Source: Firmicutes bacterium UBA2116
Lineage (GTDB): Bacteria; Bacillota; Clostridia; Tissierellales; Sedimentibacteraceae
NCBI GenBank assembly: GCA_002331025.1
Contig: DCYG01000040.1
Coordinates: forward strand, 21,175-85,174
Direction: 5' to 3'
Length of the DNA stretch: 64,000 nt
Of this stretch, positions 1 to 8,649 are shown piece by piece (the first letter of the stretch is position 1; every line of letters begins with the position of its first letter). The notes under the pieces were generated by a model, which was not told the DNA's origin, did not search any database, and saw only the letters and a program-made list of their open reading frames with translations. Made by a program: the position numbers and the translations under genes.

Positions 1-225
1 AATATTGGCAAGAGTAGTTTTACCAAGTCCCGGAGGTCCTGATAAAAGCACGTGGTCAAGAGGTTGATTTCTAAGCTTTGCTGATTCAATAAAGATATTC
101 AAAACTTCCTTTACCTTGTTTTGACCGATATATTGAGATAATTTCTGGGGCCTTAAGCTAAGCTCCAATTCCTCTTCGCCGTTATTAACAGTACCGGCTA
201 CAATTTCATTTTCTCTGTCAAACAT
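1..225 (-). CDS. ruvB: Holliday junction branch-migration ATPase RuvB (N-terminal part)
   Basis: This is the 5' end of ruvB; the gene runs off the left edge after 75 codons. RuvB is the hexameric AAA+ motor that pulls DNA through the RuvA-bound Holliday junction. The visible residues include the typical opening (MFDREN, then LRPQKLSQYIGQ) and the Walker A segment GPPGLGKTT near residue 66, just before the edge. The ATG at 223-225 lies one base after the ruvA stop codon, so the two are translationally coupled in a ruvC-ruvA-ruvB operon. Walker B, sensor and winged-helix regions are outside the window. Confidence 0.97.
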   Translation of the reverse strand, partial: MFDRENEIVAGTVNNGEEELELSLRPQKLSQYIGQNKVKEVLNIFIESAKLRNQPLDHVLLSGPPGLGKTTLANI

Positions 226-226
226 A

Positions 227-826
227 TCATACCTGCCTATTTATATTTTTTAATGCCTCTTTAATAATTTCGTTTTCACTTTTTCCTTCAACATCTATTT
301 TGTCCAATACCTTTTTGGCCTCATAAGAATTAAATCCTAATCCGACTAAAGCGCTCAATATATCAGACGACTCACATTCAACCTGGAAAATTTCTGTTCC
401 TTCAGTGTCGCTGATTATTCCATCTATAGCTCCAACCTTATCTCTTAATTCAAGGATAACCTTACTTGCAGTTTTTTTACCTATACCCGGAACCTTGGAC
501 ATCCTTGTTACATCTTCTTTTAGTATAATTTCCTTAACAGTATTTGTTTCATACGTAGATAGTACGGAAAGTCCTGCCTTTGGACCGATTCCGTTAACGG
601 ATATTAATTTTTTAAACAATTCGATTTCATCTGATGTTAAAAATCCGTAAAGAGCTAAAATATCTTCCCTTATGTGCATGTATGTAAGAATGGTTGCTTT
701 TTCTCCTTCACACAGCTTGTTTAAGCTTGAAAGCGAGGTGTTAATGAAATAACCCATATCATTGTTATCTATCACTATGTAATCTAAGCCCTTTTTTACA
801 ACCGTACCTTTGATGTAGCTGATCAT
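227..826 (-). CDS. ruvA: Holliday junction branch-migration complex subunit RuvA
   Basis: RuvA is the tetrameric DNA-binding subunit that holds the four-way junction for RuvB. The 199-residue product has the usual length. It shows an N-terminal OB domain (start MISYIKGTV), two helix-hairpin-helix segments (VNGIGPKAG and VPGIGKKTA at about residues 79-123) and a C-terminal UBA-like domain that contacts RuvB (SALVGLGFNSYEAKK). It sits between ruvC and ruvB, all on the minus strand, with a 20 bp gap to ruvC. No anomaly is visible. Confidence 0.98.
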   Translation of the reverse strand: MISYIKGTVVKKGLDYIVIDNNDMGYFINTSLSSLNKLCEGEKATILTYMHIREDILALYGFLTSDEIELFKKLISVNGIGPKAGLSVLSTYETNTVKEIILKEDVTRMSKVPGIGKKTASKVILELRDKVGAIDGIISDTEGTEIFQVECESSDILSALVGLGFNSYEAKKVLDKIDVEGKSENEIIKEALKNINRQV

Positions 827-846
827 TTTTCCTCCAAATTTAATCG

Positions 847-1347
847 TTAATATTTAATAATTTTAAAGCTGTCTGCGAATTTTAACGAATGAGCATGACA
901 TATTGCTAAAGCCAAGCCATCGGCCACATCGTCAGGCTTAGGTATCTTGTCCAGCTTTAGTATAACTTTAACCATTTCCTGAATTTGCTTTTTTTCCGCC
1001 CTGCCGTATCCTACAATACCCTGCTTAACCTGAAGGGGCGTATATTCATAAAGGGGAATATTTTTATTTTCCGCTGCTAACAGATGTACTCCTCTCGCTT
1101 CCGCTATTGCGATTGCAGTCTTCGTATTTTTGTTGTAAAACAGCTCCTCTATTGCTACAGCCTGAGGCTTGTACACATCGAATATATTCATATAGCTGTC
1201 ATAAATCTTCTTAAGGCGCTTTGGAAATTCCTCGGAGCTTTCAGTTATAACAGCACCATAATCTATAACCTCAAATTTGTTGCCCGAGTAATTTATTATT
1301 CCATATCCTGAAATGGCAAGCCCGGGGTCTATGCCTAATATTATCAT
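847..1347 (-). CDS. ruvC: Crossover junction endodeoxyribonuclease RuvC
   Basis: RuvC is the RNase H-fold resolvase that cuts Holliday junctions. The 166-residue protein opens with MIILGIDPGLAISGYG, which carries the first catalytic Asp (residue 7). It also has the Glu-bearing AIEELFYNKNTKTA segment and the C-terminal acidic pair in KPDDVADGLALA. It is the first gene of a ruvC-ruvA-ruvB operon, transcribed from a minus-strand promoter at 1377-1405 that is divergent from rodA. Confidence 0.98.
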   Translation of the reverse strand: MIILGIDPGLAISGYGIINYSGNKFEVIDYGAVITESSEEFPKRLKKIYDSYMNIFDVYKPQAVAIEELFYNKNTKTAIAIAEARGVHLLAAENKNIPLYEYTPLQVKQGIVGYGRAEKKQIQEMVKVILKLDKIPKPDDVADGLALAICHAHSLKFADSFKIIKY

Positions 1348-1376
1348 ACGTCTACCAACTTTCTAATAATGTATTA

Positions 1377-1405
1377 ATTATATCATAAGTGTCATACTAT
1401 GTAAA
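1377..1405 (-). promoter_or_regulatory. Sigma-A type promoter for ruvCAB
   Basis: On the minus strand a TTTACA (-35, 1405-1400) is followed after 17 bp by TATAAT (-10, 1382-1377) with a TGA extended -10 triplet. It lies about 30 bp upstream of the ruvC start. Confidence 0.7.
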
Positions 1406-1430
1406 TCTTTGGCTTCTGCAAAAATTTGTT

Positions 1431-1457
1431 TTGCAAATGTTCAAAATATGTTATAAT
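1431..1457 (+). promoter_or_regulatory. Extended -10 promoter for rodA
   Basis: TATAAT at 1452-1457 is preceded by TGT (1449-1451), giving a TGnTATAAT extended -10. The best -35, TTGCAA at 1431-1436, has a short 15 bp spacer, so the extended -10 probably dominates. The rodA start is 46 bp downstream. Confidence 0.6.
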
Positions 1458-1502
1458 TAGCTGATTACGCTTTATGAATAGATTTTAAAAGGAACGTGTA
1501 CT

Positions 1503-2654
1503 ATGTTTAAGAAAGAAAGCAAGCTTAAAAGATTTGATTTTATTTTATTATTCACTACAATAATTTTGTGCGTGTATGGATTTATAGTAATTAACAGTGC
1601 TACCTTGAGCAAAACATTTGGCAGTGAGCCGTTTTTAAAAACCCAGATTACGGCATTTACTTTAGGTATGGTTGCAGTGTTTATATTGTTATTTATTGAT
1701 TATGATATATATGGGGGATTTTACCTTCCCATTTACGGTATTACGGTAGCCCTTCTTATTTATGTATTGATTAATCCTGTAACGGCCTCCGAGTGGGGTG
1801 ATGTCAGGAGTTGGATGAGCATAGGTCCCATTGTTTTTCAACCGTCGGAATTAGCCAAATTCGGTGTAATTATATCCGTATCTAAGTTCATTGACATCCA
1901 TAAGGATAATATAAATAATCCGGCAGTGCTTATTAAAATCTTAGTATTTGCATTTTTTCCTATTGCACTTATTATGATGCAGCCTGACCTTGGAACGAGC
2001 TTAGTATTTATATTCTTCATTGCGGTTATGTTATTCGTTGCGGGAATTGACAGGAAATATATAATAGCCATCCTTGTAATCGCATTTGTACTGTTAATAA
2101 TCGGTTTAATGATATTATACAATATTATGCAGGACTACGTACCTAAAAAAGATTATCGTGTGGACAGAATTGTTACATTTTTCTATCCGGAATTAGACCC
2201 CGAAGATACCGGTTACCATGTTATACAATCAAAAATTGCAATCGGTTCAGGGATGATTTACGGAAGAGGTTTGTTTAAGGGTGTTCAAAACCAATTGAAT
2301 TATCTTCCGACTAAGGAAACAGACTTTATATTTGCAGTAATAGGAGAGGAATTGGGACTTATAGGCGGTTTGCTCTTATTATGCTTGTATGGCATATTGT
2401 TTTATCGGCTGATAAAAATAGCAAGAAATGCATCTAATTTATTTGGTTCACTGATAGTTACGGGAATTGCCGCAATGCAATTTTTCCACATATTCGAAAA
2501 TGTAGGTATGACTATGGGTCTTATGCCCGTTACGGGAATTCCTCTTCCTTTTATAAGCTACGGAGGAACATTCATGCTTGTAAATACGGTTAGTATCGGG
2601 CTGGCACTGAGCGTAGGTATGAAAAGAGCGAAAATTAGTATGAACGACTTTTAG
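1503..2654 (+). CDS. rodA: SEDS-family peptidoglycan glycosyltransferase RodA/FtsW
   Basis: SEDS proteins polymerise lipid II into glycan strands together with a class B PBP, in elongation (RodA) or division (FtsW). The 383-residue protein has about ten hydrophobic segments. It carries the family segments WGDVRSWMSIGP and FQPSELAKF near residue 100, the loop PTKETDFIFAVIGEELG (about residues 258-285) with the putative catalytic Asp, and the closing PLPFISYGGT signature. RodA is preferred over FtsW on general likeness and on the absence of division genes nearby, so the paralogue assignment is less sure than the family. It has its own promoter and terminator. Confidence 0.9.
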   Translation: MFKKESKLKRFDFILLFTTIILCVYGFIVINSATLSKTFGSEPFLKTQITAFTLGMVAVFILLFIDYDIYGGFYLPIYGITVALLIYVLINPVTASEWGDVRSWMSIGPIVFQPSELAKFGVIISVSKFIDIHKDNINNPAVLIKILVFAFFPIALIMMQPDLGTSLVFIFFIAVMLFVAGIDRKYIIAILVIAFVLLIIGLMILYNIMQDYVPKKDYRVDRIVTFFYPELDPEDTGYHVIQSKIAIGSGMIYGRGLFKGVQNQLNYLPTKETDFIFAVIGEELGLIGGLLLLCLYGILFYRLIKIARNASNLFGSLIVTGIAAMQFFHIFENVGMTMGLMPVTGIPLPFISYGGTFMLVNTVSIGLALSVGMKRAKISMNDF

Positions 2655-2661
2655 CGATGGG

Positions 2662-2705
2662 GTAGCAGTTGATTTGCGATAGATTTGCAATTGATTGACA
2701 ATAGT
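2662..2705. repeat. Half copy of the GATTnGCAAT dispersed repeat
   Basis: Short units of the form GATTTGC and GCAATTGATT follow one another with a period of roughly 10-12 bases just after the rodA stop. The same phrase recurs in fuller form at 20594-20710 and 49486-49593. Confidence 0.55.
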
Positions 2706-2707
2706 AT

Positions 2708-2740
2708 AGGGATGCATTTGAAGTGCACCCCTGTTTTTTT
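2708..2740 (+). terminator. Rho-independent terminator after rodA
   Basis: AGGGATGCA pairs with TGCACCCCT (one A-C mismatch) around a TTTGAAG loop and is followed by a run of eight T. Confidence 0.85.
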
Positions 2741-2764
2741 TATAATTGTTTACCTATTGTTCCA

Positions 2765-4420
2765 CTATTCGAAGCAGCTTCCTCCGATGAACTCCCTGAC
2801 TATAGATGTGTTTGGAATTGCTTCTTCATTTTCGATAGTTTTAAAATAGCTTAAAAATCTTAACAGCCTTTGTCTTTCGGCGTAATACTCACTGCCTTTT
2901 TCTATTTCCATCAGAACAGGCTCAACGTATTTTTTTAAAACGCAGAGCTCGTAAACAAGGGCTGAATTAAAGATAGCATCTGCATTTTCCTGAAAGGGGA
3001 ATATATATTTTTCGGCTCCTCGGACCACATTGCTCCAGAGCTGAAGTGTTTTAAGCGCATTGTTTCCCCTGTGAGTATTGTCTCTTACAATTCGTCGTAT
3101 CAATCTTAAATCCGATGTGGAAATACGATTATGATTGTCAATATTTAATTGAGTCAGGGCACTTATATATATCTTGAATTTATTCATCTGAGGTATCTGC
3201 TTAGTTAATTCATCATTCAGTCCATGTATGCCTTCAATGATTATTACGTGATCCTCTGTCAATGTAACCGGCTCTCTTGTGTATTCTCTCATTCCTTTTA
3301 CAAAATTAAAAACGGGAATATTTACTGCCTCACATGACATCAGGCTCAATAAATGCTCATTGAATAAATCAATGTCCAAAGCCTTTATTGTTTCGAAATC
3401 AAAATCTCCATTTTCATCCTTAGGAGTCAGATGTCTGTCAACGAAATAATCATCCAGCGAAATAGCATATGTTTTTTTGCCGTTAACCCTCAGCTGTATG
3501 GACAGTCTTTGAGCAAATGTAGTCTTGCCTGATGAAGAAGGTCCGGCTATCAACACAATTTTTATATTTTTGTCAGATGCTATAGCATCTGCAATATATG
3601 CAATTTTCTTTTCGTGGAGAGCTTCATTGATACGAATCATGTCATCGATGGTGTCGTTTTCAATTTTTTTGTTTAAGGCACCCACGTACCCTACGTTCAT
3701 TATTTCTCCCCAATCCTCTGCTTCCTTAAATACCTTGAAAAGCTTCTTATGCTCAATATGCTCAGGCAGCTCGAAATTACTCTCAACTGTAGGGAAATTT
3801 AAAATTATTCCGGGATAAAATAATCTTAAATCAAATTTATCTATTACCTCTGTGTTTGGCGCAATATGTCCGTAAAACGTATCATAATATCCATCCAATT
3901 CGTATATATTTACAAACTCTTCCTTTCGGTAATTTAAAAGCTCAACCTTATCCTCCATAGACTGCTTTCTGAAAATTTCCTGCGCTTCCATTACGCTTAT
4001 ACAAATACTGTTGATGGGTTGTTTAGCTTCAATGATTTCATTCATTCTATTTTTAATACTATCGAGCTGATTTTTAGTGATTAAATCCTTATTATTTAAT
4101 TCGGTATACAGTCCCTTGTTTAAAGAATGCTTTATCTCAACCTCTATGCCGCTGAAAATGTCCTTGCAGGCCTTTATATAAATAAGTGAAAGCGTCCTGA
4201 TATAGATTCTGCGACCGTCTCTGTCCGTAATATCAAAAAACTTAACCTTATCATTTTCATTTAATTTAGCATAATCAAGTGCCTGAACCTTATTGTTGAC
4301 CTTAGCACCTAAGTAGCTGATATAGTCATCTCCATATTCTCTTTTCAATATAGAATAAAGTGATTCATTGTTCTCAATATCTATAATTTTATTTTTGTTC
4401 AGCAAATCAATTTTCATCAT
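2765..4420 (-). CDS. Nucleoside kinase (uridine kinase/PRK domain with TGS-like N-terminus)
   Basis: This 551-residue protein joins an N-terminal region resembling the TGS and editing-side domains of threonyl-tRNA synthetase (about residues 1-250) to a P-loop kinase of the uridine kinase/phosphoribulokinase family. Walker A GPSSSGKTTFAQ starts near residue 291, followed by SLDDYFVD and a later EGIHGLND. This architecture is a known clostridial family usually annotated as nucleoside kinase; the exact substrate cannot be read from sequence. Its ATG overlaps the stop of the upstream pseudouridine synthase gene (ATGA), and its GGAGG site lies in the end of that gene, so the two form an operon. 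Confidence 0.8.
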   Translation of the reverse strand: MMKIDLLNKNKIIDIENNESLYSILKREYGDDYISYLGAKVNNKVQALDYAKLNENDKVKFFDITDRDGRRIYIRTLSLIYIKACKDIFSGIEVEIKHSLNKGLYTELNNKDLITKNQLDSIKNRMNEIIEAKQPINSICISVMEAQEIFRKQSMEDKVELLNYRKEEFVNIYELDGYYDTFYGHIAPNTEVIDKFDLRLFYPGIILNFPTVESNFELPEHIEHKKLFKVFKEAEDWGEIMNVGYVGALNKKIENDTIDDMIRINEALHEKKIAYIADAIASDKNIKIVLIAGPSSSGKTTFAQRLSIQLRVNGKKTYAISLDDYFVDRHLTPKDENGDFDFETIKALDIDLFNEHLLSLMSCEAVNIPVFNFVKGMREYTREPVTLTEDHVIIIEGIHGLNDELTKQIPQMNKFKIYISALTQLNIDNHNRISTSDLRLIRRIVRDNTHRGNNALKTLQLWSNVVRGAEKYIFPFQENADAIFNSALVYELCVLKKYVEPVLMEIEKGSEYYAERQRLLRFLSYFKTIENEEAIPNTSIVREFIGGSCFE

Positions 4421-5337
4421 TTTCCTCCTCCTATGGTAAATCTGTCATTTATTTCTGATTTAATTTCCATTTTATTTAAATAAGCCAAATCATTATCATA
4501 GCCGTCCAATATAAGCTTGTATGCGTGGAGAACCTGATGCTTTTCACTGTCCTTTCTGCCATACTTTTTATCTCCTGCGACAGGATGGCCTACAGAAGAA
4601 AGATGTGCTCTTATTTGATGAGCTCTGCCGGTTTCTATCTCTATTTCAAGCCATGTAAAATTATTTTCTGTTTTTAACGGGTGCGCATATGTAACGACCT
4701 TTTTTGAATTTGCCGTCGTTTCCTTCACTATTTTTACCATGTTTTTTTCATCGTTTTTAATTAAATAATCCTTTAATTCTAAATCTTCTTTTATAATACC
4801 GTGAACCTTAGCCACATAAAATTTTCTTATACGCCTTTCCCTGATTGCCTTATTCGTTTGTTTTAATGCATCATAATTTTTCGCAGCAATAACAAGTCCC
4901 GATGTATTTTTATCTAATCTGTTGCAAACAGCAGGTTTAAATGTAAAGCTTATATTTTGTTCCTTTGCGTCCAGATACATTTTTATTTCATCTATCAGAT
5001 TTCTGCTGCTCGTTACATCCGGTTGAGTGCTTAATCCAACCGGCTTATTTACTATGAGAATATTATCATCCTCATAAACAACTTTAAAATGGATATCCGT
5101 CTGCTTTAAAGTTTTCTTCTCCCTGAATTTATCTATCGTATCATCAGATAAATAAAGCTGCACCAAATCATCCTTTTTCAAAATAGTTTCAGGTTCTGCC
5201 TTTAAGTCATTGAGCTTTATATTTTTCTTTCTGAGCATTTTATAAATAAATGACTGATTTGCTTTATTCAGATATTTTTTTAAAAATCTATCTAATCTTT
5301 GACCCTCTTCATTATTTGTTATTCTAATTTCTTTCAT
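4417..5337 (-). CDS. RluA-family 23S rRNA pseudouridine synthase
   Basis: The 306-residue enzyme would isomerise specific uridines of 23S rRNA to pseudouridine. An N-terminal S4 RNA-binding domain (QRLDRFLKKYLNKANQSFIYKMLR, split here only by description, within residues 12-37) precedes the catalytic domain. The signature NRLDKNTSGLV lies near residue 140, with the catalytic Asp following RL. A later GRAHQIRAHLSSVGHPVAGD segment near residue 240 is also typical. It is closest to the RluC/RluD group, but target sites cannot be assigned. It overlaps the kinase gene downstream by 4 bp. Confidence 0.93.
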   Translation of the reverse strand: MKEIRITNNEEGQRLDRFLKKYLNKANQSFIYKMLRKKNIKLNDLKAEPETILKKDDLVQLYLSDDTIDKFREKKTLKQTDIHFKVVYEDDNILIVNKPVGLSTQPDVTSSRNLIDEIKMYLDAKEQNISFTFKPAVCNRLDKNTSGLVIAAKNYDALKQTNKAIRERRIRKFYVAKVHGIIKEDLELKDYLIKNDEKNMVKIVKETTANSKKVVTYAHPLKTENNFTWLEIEIETGRAHQIRAHLSSVGHPVAGDKKYGRKDSEKHQVLHAYKLILDGYDNDLAYLNKMEIKSEINDRFTIGGGK

Positions 5338-5368
5338 AATTTCTCCGATATTTATTGTGTATTACTTT

Positions 5369-5396
5369 ATTATACCAAAATTACCCGATATGTATA
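5369..5396 (-). promoter_or_regulatory. Promoter for the pseudouridine synthase/kinase operon
   Basis: On the minus strand TATAAT (5374-5369) has a TGG extended -10 and, 16 bp upstream, TATACA (5396-5391) as a weak -35. It is 31 bp from the start codon. Confidence 0.5.
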
Positions 5397-5448
5397 TAAT
5401 GAATTGAAATATTTGATAAAATTAACAAGTTTTTATTGCATGTCCTTA

Positions 5449-5477
5449 TTGTACAAATACTATTTTTGTGCTAATAT
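5449..5477 (+). promoter_or_regulatory. Promoter for the MltG-like gene
   Basis: TTGTAC (5449-5454), a 17 bp spacer and TAATAT (5472-5477) with an extended TGC triplet lie 32 bp before the start codon. Confidence 0.55.
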
Positions 5478-5509
5478 ATTTTTAGAGGAAATAAGTCAAG
5501 GAGTTACCA

Positions 5510-6004
5510 ATGAGAAAAATTATAAATGCTATAAGAGATTTTATATATAATATTACGGACTATGGATTAATAGTGACGGTAATAGTAGTAATGGTTGTAA
5601 TTTTGGGTTGGAGATTCAATATACTGATGAATAGAGGTATAGAAAAAGAAGCAATAAAGAACAATCTACCGCCCATAGTGTCCAACGAACCTAACAACCC
5701 TGAAAATCCCGGACAAAATGAAGAAAATCCTGAAAATGATCCGGATGATGAAGAACCAACTCCGGAACCTACAAATCCGGTTGAGCCCAGCGGATTAATT
5801 GCAACAATTAACATACCCGAAGGTTCATTTCCTTCTAAAATAGGTGATATTCTTTTAGATTCAAATTTAATTGACAACAAAGAAGATTTCCTGGACAGAT
5901 CAATTGAACTTGGTCTGGATACAAGAATGAGAAGCGGTACTTTTGACATAGAAGTGGGAACATCCTTAGACACAATAATAAAAATAATAGCAAACGCTCA
6001 ATAA
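5510..6004 (+). CDS. Small MltG/YceG-like membrane protein lacking the lytic domain
   Basis: This 164-residue protein has one transmembrane segment (about residues 17-38) and a long acidic, Pro/Glu/Asn-rich linker (about 53-93). A C-terminal domain (about 95-164) resembles the LysM-like N-terminal part of the endolytic transglycosylase MltG: an IPEGSFPSKIGDILLDSNLI stretch, then a region ending in GTFDIEVGTSL. The catalytic lytic domain is absent, so it is unlikely to cut glycan itself. A wall-binding or partner role is inference. The ATG is preceded by AAGGAG. Confidence 0.6.
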   Translation: MRKIINAIRDFIYNITDYGLIVTVIVVMVVILGWRFNILMNRGIEKEAIKNNLPPIVSNEPNNPENPGQNEENPENDPDDEEPTPEPTNPVEPSGLIATINIPEGSFPSKIGDILLDSNLIDNKEDFLDRSIELGLDTRMRSGTFDIEVGTSLDTIIKIIANAQ

Positions 6005-6012
6005 TAAAGATA

Positions 6013-6052
6013 AAGCCAGAAAGGTCCGTTCCCTTCTGGCTTATTTCTTCTT
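6013..6052 (+). terminator. Terminator between convergent genes
   Basis: AAGCCAGAA pairs with TTCTGGCTT around a short loop, followed by a T-rich stretch. It lies between the plus-strand MltG-like gene and the minus-strand gene ending at 6051. Confidence 0.75.
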
Positions 6053-6605
6053 AATACCTTGAATTTACATAATAATCTATTACGGATTTTTTCTTTTTGT
6101 CTGAAAATACATTTTCTTTCTTTAAAACGTCTAAAAGCCATATACTTTTTGAATGCAGGATTGCATATTCATAATCTCCAAGCACTATTTCATACAGCTT
6201 TCCTTCGAGAGCAGATGATTCCATTTTAATAAAATATGCGTCAACATTTTCAAAATGTAAAAACCTCAATAGCCGAAACGTTGTTTTATCCTTTTCATTG
6301 TAATAGTAATCGGCTTCCCCCAAATACTTTTGATAGTAGCTTATATGCTTACCCTTGTCTTTAATTTCCTGAGCAATCATTTTGTGGTACTTTGCCATCA
6401 TATTATAGTATTGATAGTTGTACAGCCCCTTTTCAAAGCTGTCTATACGCTGAAAGGGCTTAATGCTTTTATCTATCATATACCTATAATTTAACTCCAG
6501 ATATTCCTTCTTGTTTATATCGCCATTCATATGTTGAATTATCAATGAATCTCTATGTTCAAAAAAATCATCGAAAATAGTTTTGTTTGGCTTGAAATAA
6601 TTCAT
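6051..6605 (-). CDS. Conserved hypothetical protein, possibly DUF6648
   Basis: I do not recognise a function. The 184-residue product is soluble-looking and rich in Tyr, Lys, Asp and Glu, with no signal peptide or membrane segment. It has a helical middle with many aromatic residues (YNYQYYNMMAKYHKM). It resembles clostridial proteins filed under DUF6648, from memory and not checked. It is a single gene between a terminator and an unrelated small ATPase gene. Confidence 0.6.
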   Translation of the reverse strand: MNYFKPNKTIFDDFFEHRDSLIIQHMNGDINKKEYLELNYRYMIDKSIKPFQRIDSFEKGLYNYQYYNMMAKYHKMIAQEIKDKGKHISYYQKYLGEADYYYNEKDKTTFRLLRFLHFENVDAYFIKMESSALEGKLYEIVLGDYEYAILHSKSIWLLDVLKKENVFSDKKKKSVIDYYVNSRY

Positions 6606-6686
6606 AAAATCACTCTTTCTAAATTGCCATACTATATTGCATATTAATTTTATCAGAAAGTACGAAATTTAGCAACATTAAATAAA

Positions 6687-6726
6687 GGGGACGAATTTTT
6701 CGTTTAAACAACGAAAAACCGTCCTC
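6687..6726. repeat. GGGGACG...CGTCCTC palindrome, possible terminator
   Basis: GGGGACG and CGTCCTC flank a second near-perfect pairing (TTTTTCGTT with AACGAAAAA) around a TTAAAC-type loop. It lies just past the stop of the small ATPase gene on the minus strand and may terminate it. The outer arms match the GGGGACGG palindromes at 40933-40978 and 42574-42627. Confidence 0.6.
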
Positions 6727-6742
6727 GATTTGACATTTATTA

Positions 6743-7171
6743 TTATGACATTACTGCCTCTAATATTATTTTATTTCTCAACCCTTCCGGAATATCTTCA
6801 TAGTCATGATTTACACTCATTATAAAATTAACATTGAATTTTTCTGATAAATATTCTAATCTGTCAACTACTTCATCTAAACGTTCTAAACCTGCCTGTG
6901 CTATCTTATACAGTCCGTCTATGTACACATATTCTACATCATAATCAGTTGCAATTAAGCCGCATACAAACCCGTGAAATTGCTCAGCGTTTGTCAGTCC
7001 AAATTCCTTTGTGTTAATATATCTGATTTTATAATCCAAATCAAATATATGTCTGTTGTTCGCTTCTAAGAAAACCATCTTTCCCTGTATACTATCGATT
7101 GCCTTGTTTGCCATGTCAATCATTTTTCTCGTTTTGCCGGTACCATTGTGTCCACAAATTAATTGAACCAT
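6743..7171 (-). CDS. Small P-loop ATP-binding protein
   Basis: This protein of about 142 residues opens with a Walker A motif, CGHNGTGKTR, within ten residues of the start. It has a Walker B-like strand YVYIDGLYKI in the middle and a late strand FIMSVNHD. It resembles the core of RecA/PilT-like ATPases, but no partner domain is present and the role is unknown. I chose the ATG at 7171 (MVQLICG) over the in-frame GTG at 7180: AGGAG is 10 bases from the former and only 1 from the latter. Confidence 0.7.
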   Translation of the reverse strand: MVQLICGHNGTGKTRKMIDMANKAIDSIQGKMVFLEANNRHIFDLDYKIRYINTKEFGLTNAEQFHGFVCGLIATDYDVEYVYIDGLYKIAQAGLERLDEVVDRLEYLSEKFNVNFIMSVNHDYEDIPEGLRNKIILEAVMS

Positions 7172-7265
7172 AATAATCACACTCCTACGCTTATATTTTA
7201 TAAAAGTTAATTACATTTATATTGTACCACAAACAGAAAATGTTTACACTACTTATTTTTATTTT

Positions 7266-8207
7266 TTACAAGTATATTTGCATGTCCGCTTGTGTTTTAA
7301 CTTTAGAACCTTGATAACGCCTGCTTTCCTTCATTTTATCCAATATATCATCCTTAATTTTCCACCAGCTGATGCCCCAGTTAACGAATAAAGAATTTTC
7401 TTCAGGGGCTCTGCCAACTAATCTTTGAACCACTATATCCTCGTGTAAATATTCCAGAAAAGTAACAACCCGTTCCACATATTCATCCTTCGTTATTACA
7501 GTTATTTCCTTATTTTTATATAATATTCCCATAACAGTATTTTCCATTATATAAAGTGAATGGATTTTTACCTGATCAATCTTTAATACTGTCAGTATTT
7601 TAGCTGTTTCAATTGTATCTACTACGTTATCGCTCGGTAAATTTAAAATAACATGGGCACAAATTTCAAAATTGTATTTTTTTATTCTTAACACTGCATC
7701 AATGAATTCCGAGAGTGTATGTCCCCTGTTTATTGAGATTAGAGTATGGTAATTTACTGTTTGAAGTCCAAGCTCTATTGATATATTTATATTATGTTCT
7801 TTTTTCACAGAATCAAGAAATATAAGATAATCCTCGGAAATGCAGTCCGGACGAGTAGAAATTGATATTTCAACGATATCATCAACTATAGACTCTTTAA
7901 TATAGCTTTTAAACACCTCTAACTCAAGATATGTATTTGTATAATTTTGAAAATAAGCTATGAATTTTTTTGCTTTGTACTTTTTTTTAATGTACTCCAT
8001 GTTTATTTTTATTTGTTCTTTAACATCTAATGAATTGTCTAAACTCTCAAAACCTGTTCCGACGTCGGCACAAAAAGTACAACCTCCATAACCTATTGAA
8101 CCATCTCTGTTTGGACAAGTGCATGGTATATTGATCGGAAGTTTATAAACCTTTTCACCATATTTTTCTTTTAAATAATTTGAATATTCATTGTATAATT
8201 CAGCCAT
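7266..8207 (-). CDS. TIGR01212-family radical SAM protein (YtqA/YhcC-like)
   Basis: The 313-residue protein belongs to the radical SAM enzymes, which use a 4Fe-4S cluster to cleave S-adenosylmethionine. The cluster-binding region is IPCTCPNRDGSIGYGGCTFC in residues 26-45, with the Cys pattern of the YtqA/YhcC group. Further signatures are STRPDCI and ELGLQTVNYHTL. Relatives have been linked to tRNA modification, but I cannot assign a substrate here. It stands alone. Confidence 0.88.
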   Translation of the reverse strand: MAELYNEYSNYLKEKYGEKVYKLPINIPCTCPNRDGSIGYGGCTFCADVGTGFESLDNSLDVKEQIKINMEYIKKKYKAKKFIAYFQNYTNTYLELEVFKSYIKESIVDDIVEISISTRPDCISEDYLIFLDSVKKEHNINISIELGLQTVNYHTLISINRGHTLSEFIDAVLRIKKYNFEICAHVILNLPSDNVVDTIETAKILTVLKIDQVKIHSLYIMENTVMGILYKNKEITVITKDEYVERVVTFLEYLHEDIVVQRLVGRAPEENSLFVNWGISWWKIKDDILDKMKESRRYQGSKVKTQADMQIYL

Positions 8208-8254
8208 ATTATTCCTACCAGATATTGTTTTAATTTTCTATTTCTCTCGTTTGA

Positions 8255-8292
8255 AATCCTGAAATTCCTCGCTAAGACTCAGAATGACATAC
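8255..8292. repeat. Degenerate dispersed repeat (CTCAGAATGACA type)
   Basis: A phrase reading TCCTCGCTAAGACTCAGAATGACA is one of several intergenic variants of the same family (8650-8725, 19440-19469, 24078-24152). Confidence 0.5.
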
Positions 8293-8428
8293 TATAATTA
8301 TAAACAAATCCTTTTCAATAATCAATGTTATAAATTTTATCTTTATTGCCAATAAATTAATCATATTATTTTAAACATTTTGCAGATAATATATTAACAA
8401 ATATATTAATAATAACATGGAGGTAGAA

Positions 8429-8638
8429 ATGAGAAACGGAATGATTCCAACAGTTGTAGGTACAGTTGTAACGGTAACAGGATTTGCATTAAGAAATTCA
8501 AATATTCCCGATTCATATAAAAACGGGTTAATAGGATTTGGTTTGGCGCATATTGCCATGGGCTCAGCAGAAATGTTAACTGAAAATATACAAAGAAGTA
8601 ATATGATGGAAAAAGTGAGCAGATGGTCCAAATCTTGA
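8429..8638 (+). CDS. Small hydrophobic protein of unknown function
   Basis: The 69-residue product has two weak hydrophobic stretches (MIPTVVGTVVTVTGFALR and GLIGFGLAHIAMGSAEML) separated by a polar turn, so it may be a small membrane or membrane-associated protein. The ATG at 8429 is chosen because GGAGGT ends four bases upstream; the in-frame ATG at 8417 has no such site. A bidirectional terminator follows. I do not recognise a family. Confidence 0.6.
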   Translation: MRNGMIPTVVGTVVTVTGFALRNSNIPDSYKNGLIGFGLAHIAMGSAEMLTENIQRSNMMEKVSRWSKS

Positions 8639-8649
8639 TTTGGTGTCAG

